64,000 nucleotides of DNA, taken from contig NC_011060.1 of NCBI RefSeq assembly GCF_000020645.1, forward strand, positions 38,501 to 102,500, in the 5' to 3' direction. This document shows positions 9,067-18,837 of the stretch, one piece after another. Under the pieces are notes generated by a model. That model was not told the origin of the DNA. It was given only the letters and a program-made list of their open reading frames with translations, and searched no databases. Position 1 is the stretch's first letter, and each line of letters opens with the position of its first letter. The stretch comes from Pelodictyon phaeoclathratiforme BU-1. GTDB taxonomy: Bacteria; Bacteroidota; Chlorobiia; Chlorobiales; Chlorobiaceae. Both the position numbers and the translations under genes were made by a program.

Positions 9067-9134
9067 CGTCGTCATTCCATGATTGATGGTTTTCAGTTCC
9101 GGTCTCGTTTTGTACAGATCGCATTTTTTTCTAC

Positions 9135-9172
9135 ACGTCCGCAATCAGGGGTGATTGCGGACGTTTTTTTTT
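9135..9172 (+). terminator. Strong intrinsic terminator before pckG
   Basis: A perfect 13-bp stem (9135-9147 with 9152-9164) with a GGGG loop, running into nine T residues. It terminates the thioredoxin gene and ends only 27 bp before the pckG ATG. Confidence 0.92.
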
Positions 9173-9199
9173 ATAACCAATAGCTTATTAAGAACGATT

Positions 9200-11062
9200 A
9201 TGACGTTAATGCAGATGAATCCGCCGGACTATGTGAAAAACAAAAAGCTGATCCAATGGGTGCAGGAGATGGCTGAGCAATGTTGTCCGAGTACCATACA
9301 CTGGTGTGACGGTTCAGAGGAAGAGTACGACATCCTTGCCCGCCAGATGGTAGAGAGTGGTACGTTTATCAAATTGTCGGAAGAGAAGCGCCCGAACAGC
9401 TATCTCTGCCGTTCGGACCCGAGTGATGTTGCAAGGGTTGAAGACAGAACCTACATCTGCAGTATTCGCCGCCAGGATGCAGGTCCAACCAACAATTGGG
9501 TCGCTCCGAGGGAGATGAAAGAGACCCTGAAAGGGCTTTTCAAGGGCTGTATGACTGGCCGAACCATGTATGTTATTCCTTTCAGCATGGGGCCTCTTGG
9601 GTCTCCCATTGCCCATATCGGTGTCGAAATTACCGATTCTCCCTATGTCGTCACGAATATGCGTATCATGACGCGGATGGGTATCAAGGTTATGGAGTTG
9701 CTGGGTGAAAACAGCGATTTTGTGCCTTGTCTGCACTCTGTCGGCGCTCCGCTCCAGCCTGGTGAGCAGGATGTTGCCTGGCCCTGCAACGATACCAAAT
9801 ACATTGTTCATTTTCCTGAAGAGCGCTCTATTGCCTCTTTTGGCAGCGGTTATGGTGGCAACGCCTTGCTTGGCAAGAAATGCTTTGCCCTTCGCATTGC
9901 CTCTTCAATGGCACGGGATGAAGGGTGGCTGGCTGAGCACATGCTGATTCTCGGTGTTGAATCGCCGGACGGAGAAAAAACCTACATTGGTGGAGCGTTT
10001 CCGAGCGCCTGCGGTAAAACCAATTTTGCGATGCTCATTCCGCCTCAATCTTTTGATGGGTGGAAGGTGACCACCATTGGTGATGATATTGCCTGGATCA
10101 AGCCAGGTGAAGATGGTCTTCTTCGTGCGATCAATCCTGAATATGGCTTTTTTGGTGTTGCTCCCGGCACGTCGGATAAATCCAATCCGAACGCCATGGC
10201 AACGCTTGCGAAGAACTGTATTTTTACCAATGTCGCCATGACGCCTGATGGTGATGTCTGGTGGGAAGGGATGACCGATGAGGCGCCTGAGCATCTTATC
10301 GACTGGCAGGGTCAGGAATGGACTCCTGATTGCGGCCGACTCTCTTCACACCCCAATGCCCGCTTCACCTCTCCGGCAAATCAGTGCCCCTCCCTTGATG
10401 CTGACTGGGAAGATCCCAAAGGGGTGCCGATCAGTGCCTTCATCTTTGGTGGTCGTCGCGGAGATACTGTTCCTCTTGTCTACCAGTCAGCAAACTGGAA
10501 TTCGGGCGTATACCTTGCTGCAACCATGGGTTCTGAAAAGACCGCCGCTGCGGCAGGAAAGGTTGGTGATGTTCGTCGTGATCCTTTTGCCATGATTCCT
10601 TTCTGCGGTTATCATATGGGCGACTATTTCAACCATTGGCTTCATGTCGGGCGTACCTTGCCTGAACTGCCAAGAATTTTTGGTGTCAACTGGTTCCGAA
10701 AGGATGAGAATGGCAAGTTCCTCTGGCCAGGTTTTGGTGAAAACATGAGGGTGCTGAAGTGGATTGTTGATCGTGTTCGTGGCACAGCCGGAGGTGTAGA
10801 GAGTCCTCTTGGGTGGATGCCGAAGTATGATATGATTGACTGGACGGGTCTGGAAGAGATGACTGAAGAGAAGTTTATCAAGCTGATGTCGGTTGATCGT
10901 GAAGCGTGGAAGAAAGAGCTGCTTTCACATGAGGCGCTTTTCGAGACGATATATGATCGACTTCCCAAGGAGTTTCCCCATATTCGTGAACTGATGCTCT
11001 CAACGCTCTGGATGTCTCCTGCACACTGGTCGCTGGCTCCGGAACATTATTCTGAAGGCTGA
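9200..11062 (+). CDS. pckG: Phosphoenolpyruvate carboxykinase (GTP)
   Basis: 620 residues from the ATG at 9200; upstream in-frame codons lie in the terminator hairpin, so longer starts are not credible. The enzyme interconverts oxaloacetate and PEP with GTP/GDP. The GTP-class P-loop FPSACGKT is at 267-274, followed by the GDDIAW metal-binding segment at 294-299, and the WWEG region is also present. In a reductive-TCA autotroph it links C4 acids and PEP for gluconeogenesis or anaplerosis. Monocistronic, bracketed by two strong terminators. Confidence 0.97.
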   Translation: MTLMQMNPPDYVKNKKLIQWVQEMAEQCCPSTIHWCDGSEEEYDILARQMVESGTFIKLSEEKRPNSYLCRSDPSDVARVEDRTYICSIRRQDAGPTNNWVAPREMKETLKGLFKGCMTGRTMYVIPFSMGPLGSPIAHIGVEITDSPYVVTNMRIMTRMGIKVMELLGENSDFVPCLHSVGAPLQPGEQDVAWPCNDTKYIVHFPEERSIASFGSGYGGNALLGKKCFALRIASSMARDEGWLAEHMLILGVESPDGEKTYIGGAFPSACGKTNFAMLIPPQSFDGWKVTTIGDDIAWIKPGEDGLLRAINPEYGFFGVAPGTSDKSNPNAMATLAKNCIFTNVAMTPDGDVWWEGMTDEAPEHLIDWQGQEWTPDCGRLSSHPNARFTSPANQCPSLDADWEDPKGVPISAFIFGGRRGDTVPLVYQSANWNSGVYLAATMGSEKTAAAAGKVGDVRRDPFAMIPFCGYHMGDYFNHWLHVGRTLPELPRIFGVNWFRKDENGKFLWPGFGENMRVLKWIVDRVRGTAGGVESPLGWMPKYDMIDWTGLEEMTEEKFIKLMSVDREAWKKELLSHEALFETIYDRLPKEFPHIRELMLSTLWMSPAHWSLAPEHYSEG

Positions 11063-11082
11063 TGATTTCGTAAATAAGAAAA

Positions 11083-11110
11083 AAGGCGCCTGCGAAGGCG
11101 CCTTTTTTTT
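11083..11110. terminator. Bidirectional terminator between pckG and dodecin
   Basis: An eight-bp GC-rich stem AAGGCGCC / GGCGCCTT (11083-11090 with 11097-11104) is flanked by A-run and T-run, so it can end pckG on the plus strand and the convergent dodecin gene on the minus strand. Confidence 0.9.
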
Positions 11111-11130
11111 TGCTGATCGGGCAGTTTTTC

Positions 11131-11343
11131 TTACTCTTCGTCGAGGGTAAAGCCGACTTTTACTGTGACCTGCCAGTAGGCAACCTTCTGCTCCTCAACA
11201 TGGCAGCGGGTTTCAAGGATTTCGACCCAGCGGATGTTTCGGATCGTCTCAGCCGCTTTGGCAACAGCATTGTTGACTGCCTCTTCAATGCTTGTCGGTG
11301 AAGAGCCTACCAGTTCAATTTTTTTGTAGATATGAGCGCTCAT
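11131..11343 (-). CDS. Dodecin, flavin-binding storage/buffer protein
   Basis: 70 residues, the standard dodecin length. Dodecins assemble into hollow dodecamers that hold flavins (or CoA in some bacteria) between stacked tryptophans. The hallmark RWVEILETR segment with W39 and the terminal WQVTVKVGF strand are present. It is cytoplasmic and stands alone, convergent with pckG. Ligand specificity cannot be read from sequence. Confidence 0.93.
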   Translation of the reverse strand: MSAHIYKKIELVGSSPTSIEEAVNNAVAKAAETIRNIRWVEILETRCHVEEQKVAYWQVTVKVGFTLDEE

Positions 11344-11429
11344 GGCGTGTAATGGTTTTCGTGCTTGAAAAAAGGAATAACTCCATTTATTATAATAGCA
11401 AATCAGGGGAAATCTGCAAAAAACCGCTC

Positions 11430-12314
11430 TCAGTCAGGGCTTTCTGAAGGGACTTTTTCCTGCTCGGCTCTCTGTCTGTCGATCAGTTTTTCGGCCAAAA
11501 GAGTAGCAAGGTTGTACGTTGTTTCCATGGCGCTTAAAAAGTTTATGGAGGAGCGCCAGTAAGGAATTGAGCCAAGTCGTTTTGGCATGGTAGCCTGTAC
11601 TGCTGGTGAAAGATGAGTGCATGATGGTTCGGGAGAAGGCGAATATCCCCAGAATGCGGCATGTTCGGAGGGAAGAGGTTCCGGTATTGCCGGGGGGTCG
11701 TCACCGGTAGCAGTCTGACGTTTGTAACCGATTTTTCTGAGAAACTCCTCCTTGTCTATTCCCCGTAACGTGAAAAGAAGAAAAGGATCCTGGTCAAAGG
11801 CCTCTGCCATCAAGTAAACAACAGCGGCAATGTGTTTGCAGGGGTTTGAGTAATCGGGACACGAACAGGTGGTTGTTAAATCATTGTATTTTGCGGGAAA
11901 GAGAGCAAGCCCTGCGGTTTTGAATACCCGTGCAAGATTTTCCGGCATCTCCCCGCTGAGGAGCTGCGCTATATATATCGGTTTCGAGGTAAGTTTTTGG
12001 GCCAACAGCTCTTTTTGCTCTTTTGAATAGGGCGTCAGTGTGATGGATACCTTATAGGGGCGAACTCTTGAGCCCTGCACTTTTGCCGCAACTCCCTTTT
12101 TGGCAGTGATGACAAGGTCGGTTACCTGCCCTTTTCGTGCGTAAGATTTTCCCCTTGTAATTCTCTCGCCAATATCAAAATTTTCAAGTGTTGTAATCCA
12201 CTCTTTTCCCCACCAGGTTTGCCCGAATGCTCCCCGTTTGTTTTGGGCCTTTATACCACCGGCTACTGCCCTTGGGGCGGAGGAGGTGGGTCTTTTATAC
12301 CAATAGTATTCCAT
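11430..12314 (-). CDS. SWIM zinc-finger protein
   Basis: 294 residues. The SWIM signature CxCx6CxH is at C150, C152, C159, H161. The N-terminal half contains FGQTWWGKEWI, typical of bacterial SWIM proteins encoded beside SNF2 ATPases; residues 200-294 are low-complexity and poorly conserved-looking. SWIM domains are thought to bind DNA or proteins. It starts 5 bp after the SNF2 gene and certainly shares its transcript. The association of prokaryotic SWIM proteins with SWI2/SNF2 ATPases is known from comparative genomics; the biological role is not settled. Confidence 0.88.
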   Translation of the reverse strand: MEYYWYKRPTSSAPRAVAGGIKAQNKRGAFGQTWWGKEWITTLENFDIGERITRGKSYARKGQVTDLVITAKKGVAAKVQGSRVRPYKVSITLTPYSKEQKELLAQKLTSKPIYIAQLLSGEMPENLARVFKTAGLALFPAKYNDLTTTCSCPDYSNPCKHIAAVVYLMAEAFDQDPFLLFTLRGIDKEEFLRKIGYKRQTATGDDPPAIPEPLPSEHAAFWGYSPSPEPSCTHLSPAVQATMPKRLGSIPYWRSSINFLSAMETTYNLATLLAEKLIDRQRAEQEKVPSESPD

Positions 12315-12319
12315 AGCTC

Positions 12320-15300
12320 TTATTCTCCCATTGCTTCCTGTCCGAGCATAATGAGCTTGCGCAGATCATTGTTCGACAGTTCGGTCAGCCACTGCTCACC
12401 CGTTCCGAGAACCTGGCCGGCGACCGTTGTTTTTTTCTCAATCATCTCATCAATGCGCTCTTCGAGCGTGCCCGTCGTAATAAATTTATGAACTTCAACG
12501 TTTTTGTGCTGCCCGATACGGAAAGCCCGGTCAGTTGCCTGATTCTCTACTGCCGGGTTCCACCATCGGTCAAAGTGAACAACGTGGTTCGCTGTTGTCA
12601 GGTTAAGACCCGTTCCTCCGGCTTTCAGTGAGAGAATAAAGATGGAGGGTGAACTGCCCTCTTCCTTCTGGAAGCTCTCTACCATCTCATCCCGCCTTTT
12701 TTTGGTTACGCCACCGTGCAGAAACAGTACCTCTTCACCGTACAACTCCTGAAGATAGTGCTGGAGCATCGTTCCCATCATGGTAAACTGTGTAAAGAGC
12801 AGCGTTTTTTCGCCAGCTTCGCGGATGTCGCCAAGCAGTTCGGTCAGGCGTTTTATTTTTCCTGAACGATGTGCAATGGCAGAGTTGTCGCCAAGCAAAT
12901 GTGCCGGATGGTTGCAGACCTGCTTGAGCTTGACCAGCAGCGCAAGTACAAGGCCCCGCCGGTCAATCCCTTCGGCGCTTTCAATTTTCTCCTGCAGTTC
13001 ATCGACAACAGCCTTGTAGAGCGATGCCTGCTCTTTGGTCAGCGAGCAATACTCTTTCATTTCGATCTTGTCGGGCAGATCGGAAATAATCGACTTGTCG
13101 CTTTTCATGCGGCGCAGAATAAACGGGCCGGTCAGCGACTTCAGTCGTGCTGAAGCCTCAGGGTCGCCATACCACTGAATCGGCGTGTAGAAGTTCTGTT
13201 TGAAAAAGTGCTGGGTTCCAAGAAAACCGGGATTGAGAAAATCCATGAGTGCCCAAAGGTCGCCGACATGATTTTCAACGGGAGTGCCGGTCAGGGCAAT
13301 ACGGTAATCAGCCCGGATTGTTCGGGCAGCTTTTGACTGTTTTGTCTCAGGGTTTTTGATGTTCTGCGCTTCATCGAGAATAATGCCTGCCCAGGGAACC
13401 TTCGACAGAAATTCAAGGTCGCGCTGTAACAATCCATAGCTTGAAATGACAAGGGCTGAAGCGCTTGCAGCTTTGCGAAAATCTGCTGTTTTCATCCGGT
13501 CGATACCATGATGCACCAGCACCGCTAAATCCGGAGTGAACCGCTCCGCCTCCTTTCGCCAGTTGTTGACTACAGAGGTGGGGCAGATCAGGAGCACCGC
13601 CCTTTTTTCTCCAAGTTCACGCTCCCGCTGCAGCAGTGCAAGCGTCTGAATGGTTTTGCCAAGGCCCATGTCGTCGGCAAGACAGGCGCCCAGTCCCCAC
13701 TTGCGGAGAAATGAGAGCCATGAAAAGCCTCGCTCCTGATAGAGGCGAAGCGTTCCCTCGAAATGCTCAGGTGGTGGAAGCAGTTCAAATTGTCCCTGAG
13801 AGGAAAGTTTTTCAAGCAGTTCCTGAAGCCACCCCTCGATTTCAACCGATCGAAGAAAGAGAGCATCCTCCTTTTTTTGTGCTCCGAGAGCTGTTGAGAG
13901 GAGTTCTCTGGCAGAAAGTTCACCAGTTGGATGTTTTTCAAGAAAATGGAGAGCATTGGCAAGCTCCTTATGGTCAATCTGTGTCCACTGTCCGCGCACC
14001 CGTACCAGCGGAACTTTCAGGTTTGCCAGTGTTTTCAGCTCCTGCAGGTCAAGCTCCTCATTGCCAAGTGCAGCAGCATAATCGCAGGCAACCATGCGAT
14101 CCAGCGTGAGACCCGACCCGCTTCCTTTCATAGAGGGAAGCTTCACTTTTGTCTTGATCCCGATACGGTTGACTCCTCTGCGACCGATCCACCACGAGGG
14201 AAGCTTGACCACAAATCCTGCGCTTCGCAACAGTTCCGCATACTCCAGCAAAAATCTGTAAGCCCCTTCGGTATCAAGATCAAAGCCACCCGGCTGCTTC
14301 TTTTTCAGGCTTTGGGTGACTGCGGGGCAGAGGCCGGAGGCTTGTCCCAGGGAAGTAAGCAGGAATTCGGTACAATCGGAGGTATACGTTAAAGCGTGCT
14401 GTGATGCCTCGCTTTCGGGGTTCCAGAGATCCCCGGCGTCAAGAATCAGGCTTGGATCCGCTTTCAACTGCAGTTGATAGGCAACATGCCAGCGCTCCTT
14501 TTTCCGCCCTTTCAGTGGTGGCTCTGTCAGTTGCAGGCAAAACCTGAAGGGTGATCGCTCATGCAGGTCAATGGGACGCCGCCATGCGTTGAGCTGACAG
14601 GCAAACTGCTCAATCTCCTGCTCATTTTTCCATTTCAGCCGGGGATCACTGTTTGATAATGCATGAAGCCACGCGTCATGGATACTCTCGAAGTCACTGA
14701 TTTTTGGCACCCCTGCTCTTTCAAAAGTACGTGACAGTGTATTGACAAGGAAAGAGAGAAGTCCTTTGAGCAGTAACTTTTTTGGTGTTTCCGGCGGTTG
14801 CGTGTCGGTGCGGCCGAGAGAGCGACAGACCGCAGGCATGGCATCGGCAAGCTGTTCAACTGCGAGGGATGTGGCACTGTCGGGGAGGGGCAACCACAAG
14901 GCCTCCCAGAATGTATCGTTTTTGATGATCGAAGGGAGCAGCGACTGGGTTCTGACAATGTTCAGTGCAATTTTTACTACCTGCCGTGCCCAGTGGAGAG
15001 AGCTTCCGAAGATGATGCCACTGCCGGGGATGTTGCCCTTTTCCGTAAGCAGGGAAAGCTCGAACAGAGCGTTGAAATTCAGCCGAAGCGCGGTAATCGG
15101 AAAGGCATGGAGTTGCTCTTCATCACTCAGGTCGGGCATGGCGCCGACAAGCGGAGATGATGGGACAGCTTTTTTCTCGCGGCAGGGCAGCCAGACACAA
15201 AACTCTTTTGTGGTGTTGTCGAGCAGGGAAAACATGCCGATTCCAGCCGTTGCGAGGCGTAACTCCTTCAGCATCCCGATCTTTTTTCCCTCACTCCAGA

Positions 15301-15343
15301 GTAGCGGGACTCCGTCAATGATGGAGATGTGCAGCGCAATCAT
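12320..15343 (-). CDS. SNF2-family DNA translocase/helicase-like ATPase
   Basis: 1007 residues. The N-terminal ~500 residues are the bacterial SNF2-associated region without motifs I can name. The two RecA lobes follow: DDMGLGKT (557-564, motif I), DEAQ (657-660, motif II), TGTPVEN (685-691, motif III), then SLKAGGTGLNL near 905-914 and QATDRAFRIGQ (935-945, motif VI). It is closer to bacterial SNF2 proteins of the HepA/RapA superclass than to RapA itself, as there is no RapA N-terminal Tudor-like region visible. It is encoded directly upstream of the SWIM protein, suggesting a two-component DNA-remodelling complex. The substrate is unknown. Confidence 0.93.
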   Translation of the reverse strand: MIALHISIIDGVPLLWSEGKKIGMLKELRLATAGIGMFSLLDNTTKEFCVWLPCREKKAVPSSPLVGAMPDLSDEEQLHAFPITALRLNFNALFELSLLTEKGNIPGSGIIFGSSLHWARQVVKIALNIVRTQSLLPSIIKNDTFWEALWLPLPDSATSLAVEQLADAMPAVCRSLGRTDTQPPETPKKLLLKGLLSFLVNTLSRTFERAGVPKISDFESIHDAWLHALSNSDPRLKWKNEQEIEQFACQLNAWRRPIDLHERSPFRFCLQLTEPPLKGRKKERWHVAYQLQLKADPSLILDAGDLWNPESEASQHALTYTSDCTEFLLTSLGQASGLCPAVTQSLKKKQPGGFDLDTEGAYRFLLEYAELLRSAGFVVKLPSWWIGRRGVNRIGIKTKVKLPSMKGSGSGLTLDRMVACDYAAALGNEELDLQELKTLANLKVPLVRVRGQWTQIDHKELANALHFLEKHPTGELSARELLSTALGAQKKEDALFLRSVEIEGWLQELLEKLSSQGQFELLPPPEHFEGTLRLYQERGFSWLSFLRKWGLGACLADDMGLGKTIQTLALLQRERELGEKRAVLLICPTSVVNNWRKEAERFTPDLAVLVHHGIDRMKTADFRKAASASALVISSYGLLQRDLEFLSKVPWAGIILDEAQNIKNPETKQSKAARTIRADYRIALTGTPVENHVGDLWALMDFLNPGFLGTQHFFKQNFYTPIQWYGDPEASARLKSLTGPFILRRMKSDKSIISDLPDKIEMKEYCSLTKEQASLYKAVVDELQEKIESAEGIDRRGLVLALLVKLKQVCNHPAHLLGDNSAIAHRSGKIKRLTELLGDIREAGEKTLLFTQFTMMGTMLQHYLQELYGEEVLFLHGGVTKKRRDEMVESFQKEEGSSPSIFILSLKAGGTGLNLTTANHVVHFDRWWNPAVENQATDRAFRIGQHKNVEVHKFITTGTLEERIDEMIEKKTTVAGQVLGTGEQWLTELSNNDLRKLIMLGQEAMGE

Positions 15344-15667
15344 AAGCTATCCTCTTTGGGTAATTCCTGCATCGCAGTTGCACTGTTCGTAGCTCAATTT
15401 TAGCTTATTACTCATCGCTATGCTGTGAAAATATTTCAAGTGTTCAATACTTCATACGGTTACTTTCAGGCCCCTTTCCTGATTTAAAAGAAGGGATAAA
15501 ATAGAATAACAGGCGGTTCAGAACAACATGCAAACGCTCAATATCAGAAAAAATAATGGTTTTCCTGAAGGGCAGGGCGCCTTGCATATACCAGTCAGTT
15601 TTGGTTGATGGGGAGGTGTTCAGGAATCAGGAAAGCGTTGTGGAGCTGAAAGGTGGTATCGGTGCGG
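15344..15667. other. Intergenic region upstream of the SNF2-SWIM operon
   Basis: About 320 bp between the permease gene and the SNF2 gene, both on the minus strand. It should hold the SNF2 promoter. I see no gene or repeat here apart from the hairpin at its left end. Confidence 0.4.
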
Positions 15668-15702
15668 CCCGAAACAGCCGTAACACTGATGGCTGTTTCG
15701 GG
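15668..15702 (-). terminator. Perfect 12-bp hairpin after the acetate-type permease gene
   Basis: Stem CCCGAAACAGCC / GGCTGTTTCGGG (15668-15679 with 15691-15702) with an 11-base loop, 14 bp beyond the stop codon. There is no T-run on the minus side, so termination may be Rho-assisted or the hairpin may protect the 3' end. Confidence 0.6.
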
Positions 15703-15716
15703 CAAGAGGGGCAAGA

Positions 15717-16262
15717 TTACACGCCCAGCGATTTGAAGAGGAGCGGAAGGGCACAGAGGCCGATGGCAACATTTGTTGCACCGCATATTTTTGTGATGAG
15801 AGCGTTCTGCTTGTACCAGGCAAACGGAAGCAGGATGGTCAGTACATTAATGAGCAGCAGAACCGTAGCTAATGGCCAGATTTTTCCGAGAAGGATGGCC
15901 TTGTAGCTGAAGACCGCTGTGATGAAAAAGATACCAAGAAACATGTGGGCATAGATTTTTTTGTCGCCGGGGTTATAGAAATGCAGGGCAACAATAACCC
16001 AGAAAAGCCCGTAGGTGGCAAAAATAGTGCCCAGGTAGATCCTTATGTCGGCAGGTAACCCCATGTCGAAGAGAAACATGCAGACAGCCGTGAAAAGCTG
16101 CGCAACACCGCCGAACCAGAGGGCGACATTTGCAAGATTGCGTCCCAGTTTTGCGTGATCTGTCTCTTTGTCAAGCCCGAATCCCAACTGTTCAAGACCA
16201 AACACCCAGACGGTGATAATAAGCCCGAACAACCCGATAGCCTCCGGATTAACAACATTCAT
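15717..16262 (-). CDS. GPR1/FUN34/YaaH (SatP)-family acetate/succinate permease
   Basis: 181 residues with six hydrophobic segments. The family's N-terminal NPEAIGLFG motif (canonical NPAPLGL) begins at residue 5. Members move acetate or succinate with protons across the inner membrane. Green sulfur bacteria photo-assimilate acetate, which fits, but the substrate is inferred from the family. It stands alone, divergent from the MFS gene by 262 bp. Confidence 0.85.
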   Translation of the reverse strand: MNVVNPEAIGLFGLIITVWVFGLEQLGFGLDKETDHAKLGRNLANVALWFGGVAQLFTAVCMFLFDMGLPADIRIYLGTIFATYGLFWVIVALHFYNPGDKKIYAHMFLGIFFITAVFSYKAILLGKIWPLATVLLLINVLTILLPFAWYKQNALITKICGATNVAIGLCALPLLFKSLGV

Positions 16263-16524
16263 TGGAAAAACTCCTTTTTTAGTTGTTGATAAATGTTTAA
16301 CAAGTCACCATCACACTGTTAACAGTAATGGCCGCGTTAATGTACTGCTATTTTGGCAGAAAGAGGAAGGGTATTGCATGTTGTCTCTCTACTCCGTTGA
16401 TGGCGCTTTGCTACCTGCAGTAACCTGCTTTTATCTGGAATTGGTTGAAATCAGCATAAGATTTCGCTTTCTTTTGATACCTTTGAACTCTCAAGAATGA
16501 GATAACTGAAGATGTTTTTATGCG

Positions 16525-17826
16525 ATGACTTTGCCTGCTGAAACTGTTCTCCCAACCAATCCGAAGCCTCAAAAGCGAAACGGACTTTCCGGCCAATTGC
16601 TCACGGCTTTTCCTGCTTTTGAGAGCCCTAATTTCCGGCGCTATTTTCCCGGGCAGGTGATCTCCATGATTGGCACATGGATACAGATGGTAGCGCAAGG
16701 GTGGCTGGTGCTTGAAATAACCGGTTCCGCTTTCGACGTGGGGCTTGCGGCGGCGGCCTCCACACTCCCAACCCTTTTTCTCTCCCTCCTCGGTGGCGTG
16801 GTTGTTGACCGTTACCCAAGGCGCACCATCCTGCTCTGGACGCAGTCTGCGGCCATGCTGCTCGCCTTTGTGCTTGGGCTCTTTGCCGTGACCGGCACGG
16901 TGACCATCTGGATTATCCTTGTACTCTCCTTTCTTCTTGGCTGTGTGAACGCCCTCAATGTGCCTGCACTTCAGGCATTTCTCAGCGAAATCGTGGAGCG
17001 GGAGCATCTTGCTTCGGCCATTGCCATGAACTCAGCGATCTATAACGGTTCACGGGTTATCGGCCCCGCTATTGCAGGGTTTCTTATATCGGCCACCGGA
17101 ACAGGCACCGCCTTTCTGCTCAACGGAGTCAGTTTTTTCGCAGTCATCCTCTCCCTGCTCTCCATGAAGAACACCCTAATAGAGCCTGCTGCAAAAACAA
17201 GCCAGAATCCCCTGCAGTCGATCAGGGAGGGGCTGAGCTATGCATGGGGGCATCCGGTGATCAGGACAAGTATCTTTTTTATAGCGGTCATCTCCATTTT
17301 TGCATGGTCTTATGTCACCATGCTGCCCGTGATTGCCAAGCGTACCTTCGGCATGGATGCGTCGGGCATGGGATACCTCTATGGCGTGTCGGGTCTCGGC
17401 TCGGTCGTCGGCACCGTGCTGGTCTCCATCTATTCCAGGAAAATTGACCGCCTTGTCTTCATTGCCGGAGGAACAATTCTCTTCGCTCTCGCCCTTATCG
17501 GCTTTACCTATACCACGCACCTTCCGGCAGCCCTCTTCTTTCTCTTTGTCAGCGGCTTCGGGCTTGTCTCGGCAGTCTCAACCCTCAGCGCCACCATCCA
17601 GGGCACGGTTGACGACCGTTTCCGCGGAAGGGTGATGAGCCTCTACATGATGATTTTTATGGGCTTCATGCCGATCGGCAACCTTGAAATCGGCTATCTT
17701 TCAGAACACTTCGGTACCGGTATTGCCATCCGTATTGGCTGTGTCGTGACCATTCTGGCGGCAGTGACTCTCATCTTCACCAGCCGAGGGGTGCGCAAGG
17801 CCTACAGCAGTTACAAGGCATCGTAA
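16525..17826 (+). CDS. MFS exporter, EntS-like (MFS_3)
   Basis: 433 residues, about 12 membrane segments after a ~30-residue cytoplasmic start. The segment FRRYFPGQVISMIGTWIQMVAQGWLVLEITGS and the loop VVDRYPRR mark the MFS_3/EntS subfamily of drug and siderophore exporters. The gene is GC-richer than its right-hand neighbours. Its stop is 3 bp from the convergent antitoxin gene. Substrate unknown. Confidence 0.88.
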   Translation: MTLPAETVLPTNPKPQKRNGLSGQLLTAFPAFESPNFRRYFPGQVISMIGTWIQMVAQGWLVLEITGSAFDVGLAAAASTLPTLFLSLLGGVVVDRYPRRTILLWTQSAAMLLAFVLGLFAVTGTVTIWIILVLSFLLGCVNALNVPALQAFLSEIVEREHLASAIAMNSAIYNGSRVIGPAIAGFLISATGTGTAFLLNGVSFFAVILSLLSMKNTLIEPAAKTSQNPLQSIREGLSYAWGHPVIRTSIFFIAVISIFAWSYVTMLPVIAKRTFGMDASGMGYLYGVSGLGSVVGTVLVSIYSRKIDRLVFIAGGTILFALALIGFTYTTHLPAALFFLFVSGFGLVSAVSTLSATIQGTVDDRFRGRVMSLYMMIFMGFMPIGNLEIGYLSEHFGTGIAIRIGCVVTILAAVTLIFTSRGVRKAYSSYKAS

Positions 17827-17829
17827 CGC

Positions 17830-18837
17830 TTAAACGGCTTTCAAGTCAAATCCGTACTTGAGGTAACTGATCATCTGGTTCGTTGCATTAACATTTTCAA
17901 TCCATGCTTTTTCCTCATGGCTGATCCTGATAATTTCCCTGGTACTGATACGGGAAAAAGTTTCGGCGACTGTTGTTAACGTATGCAACTCCTCCGCTGA
18001 AAACATTTCTGCATTGAATTTACGACCATCTCCAGGAAAAAATTGTTCCCCTGTTCCGCCATTGTCAAATTCCGTTTCTTCAACAGTGACGTCACCCTGT
18101 TTTTCAATCCACTCAAAAATAGTGTTGAAATTATCCGGTACGGGCCCCATCGAAATTGCACAATAACGGGCGCCACTGATCGAATACCCTGTTGTTTTAA
18201 AGTTCAGGAAATCCGCATAGAAGAGCAATTTGTTCAGCTTGGTCTTCCACGGTTTAAGTTGTTCAGCAAAAAAGAGAACCATTTCGCAGAGTTTTTCGAG
18301 GCTTGGTTTTCTGTAACCGGAATATTCATCGGGCAGTTTTGAGCCAAGAAAATACTCTTCGAGATCAACACAGCTTGTTTTTTTACGGCTTTCTATCAGG
18401 TGTTCAATCCTGGCAGTCAGTTTTTCCTGTTGTTTCCCCAGTAAAGCGCCACTCAGGTGTACAATTTTCTTAAACTCCTCAGGATCTTGAGCAACCTGTA
18501 TCAGTCGGGCACTTGATTCGCTGGGAACCTCACCTTGCTCATAGTTTCTATAGGTGTTTGTTCCTAACCCGAGTATTTCCGCAATTTTGGCTGCCGATAA
18601 TCCGTAGGCAGCCCTTATTGCGCTGATCTCTTCCGGAAAAGGGAGGTTATGCTCATCTCTGTACTGGTTGTAGACCTGAATCAGGTTTATCTCATCAAGC
18701 TCGGTGGTGGTGAACTGCTGCTTACTATCATTGCAGTAGTAATAGTGGTATTGAACAGAATAGTTATTTTTGCGGAATCCCATGATTCGCTGTTCCCGCT
18801 TCAGGGTCATTTCCCTGCCTGTTATCGGGCTTCTCAT
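17830..18837 (-). CDS. MqsA-like antitoxin with HTH and Panacea (DUF4065) domain
   Basis: 335 residues from the ATG at 18837, where the sequence MRSPITGREM matches MqsA-type N-termini. Residues 1-60 resemble the MqsA zinc ribbon but keep only one cysteine (C35), so zinc binding is probably lost. An XRE helix-turn-helix follows (about 70-110, with LSAAKIAEILGLG and YRNYEQGEVPS). A Panacea domain (about 190-310) completes the protein; this domain is known to neutralise many unrelated toxins. It overlaps the upstream toxin frame by 74 bp, which points to coupled translation. It probably represses its own promoter at the paired repeats at 19245-19297. Confidence 0.85.
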   Translation of the reverse strand: MRSPITGREMTLKREQRIMGFRKNNYSVQYHYYYCNDSKQQFTTTELDEINLIQVYNQYRDEHNLPFPEEISAIRAAYGLSAAKIAEILGLGTNTYRNYEQGEVPSESSARLIQVAQDPEEFKKIVHLSGALLGKQQEKLTARIEHLIESRKKTSCVDLEEYFLGSKLPDEYSGYRKPSLEKLCEMVLFFAEQLKPWKTKLNKLLFYADFLNFKTTGYSISGARYCAISMGPVPDNFNTIFEWIEKQGDVTVEETEFDNGGTGEQFFPGDGRKFNAEMFSAEELHTLTTVAETFSRISTREIIRISHEEKAWIENVNATNQMISYLKYGFDLKAV

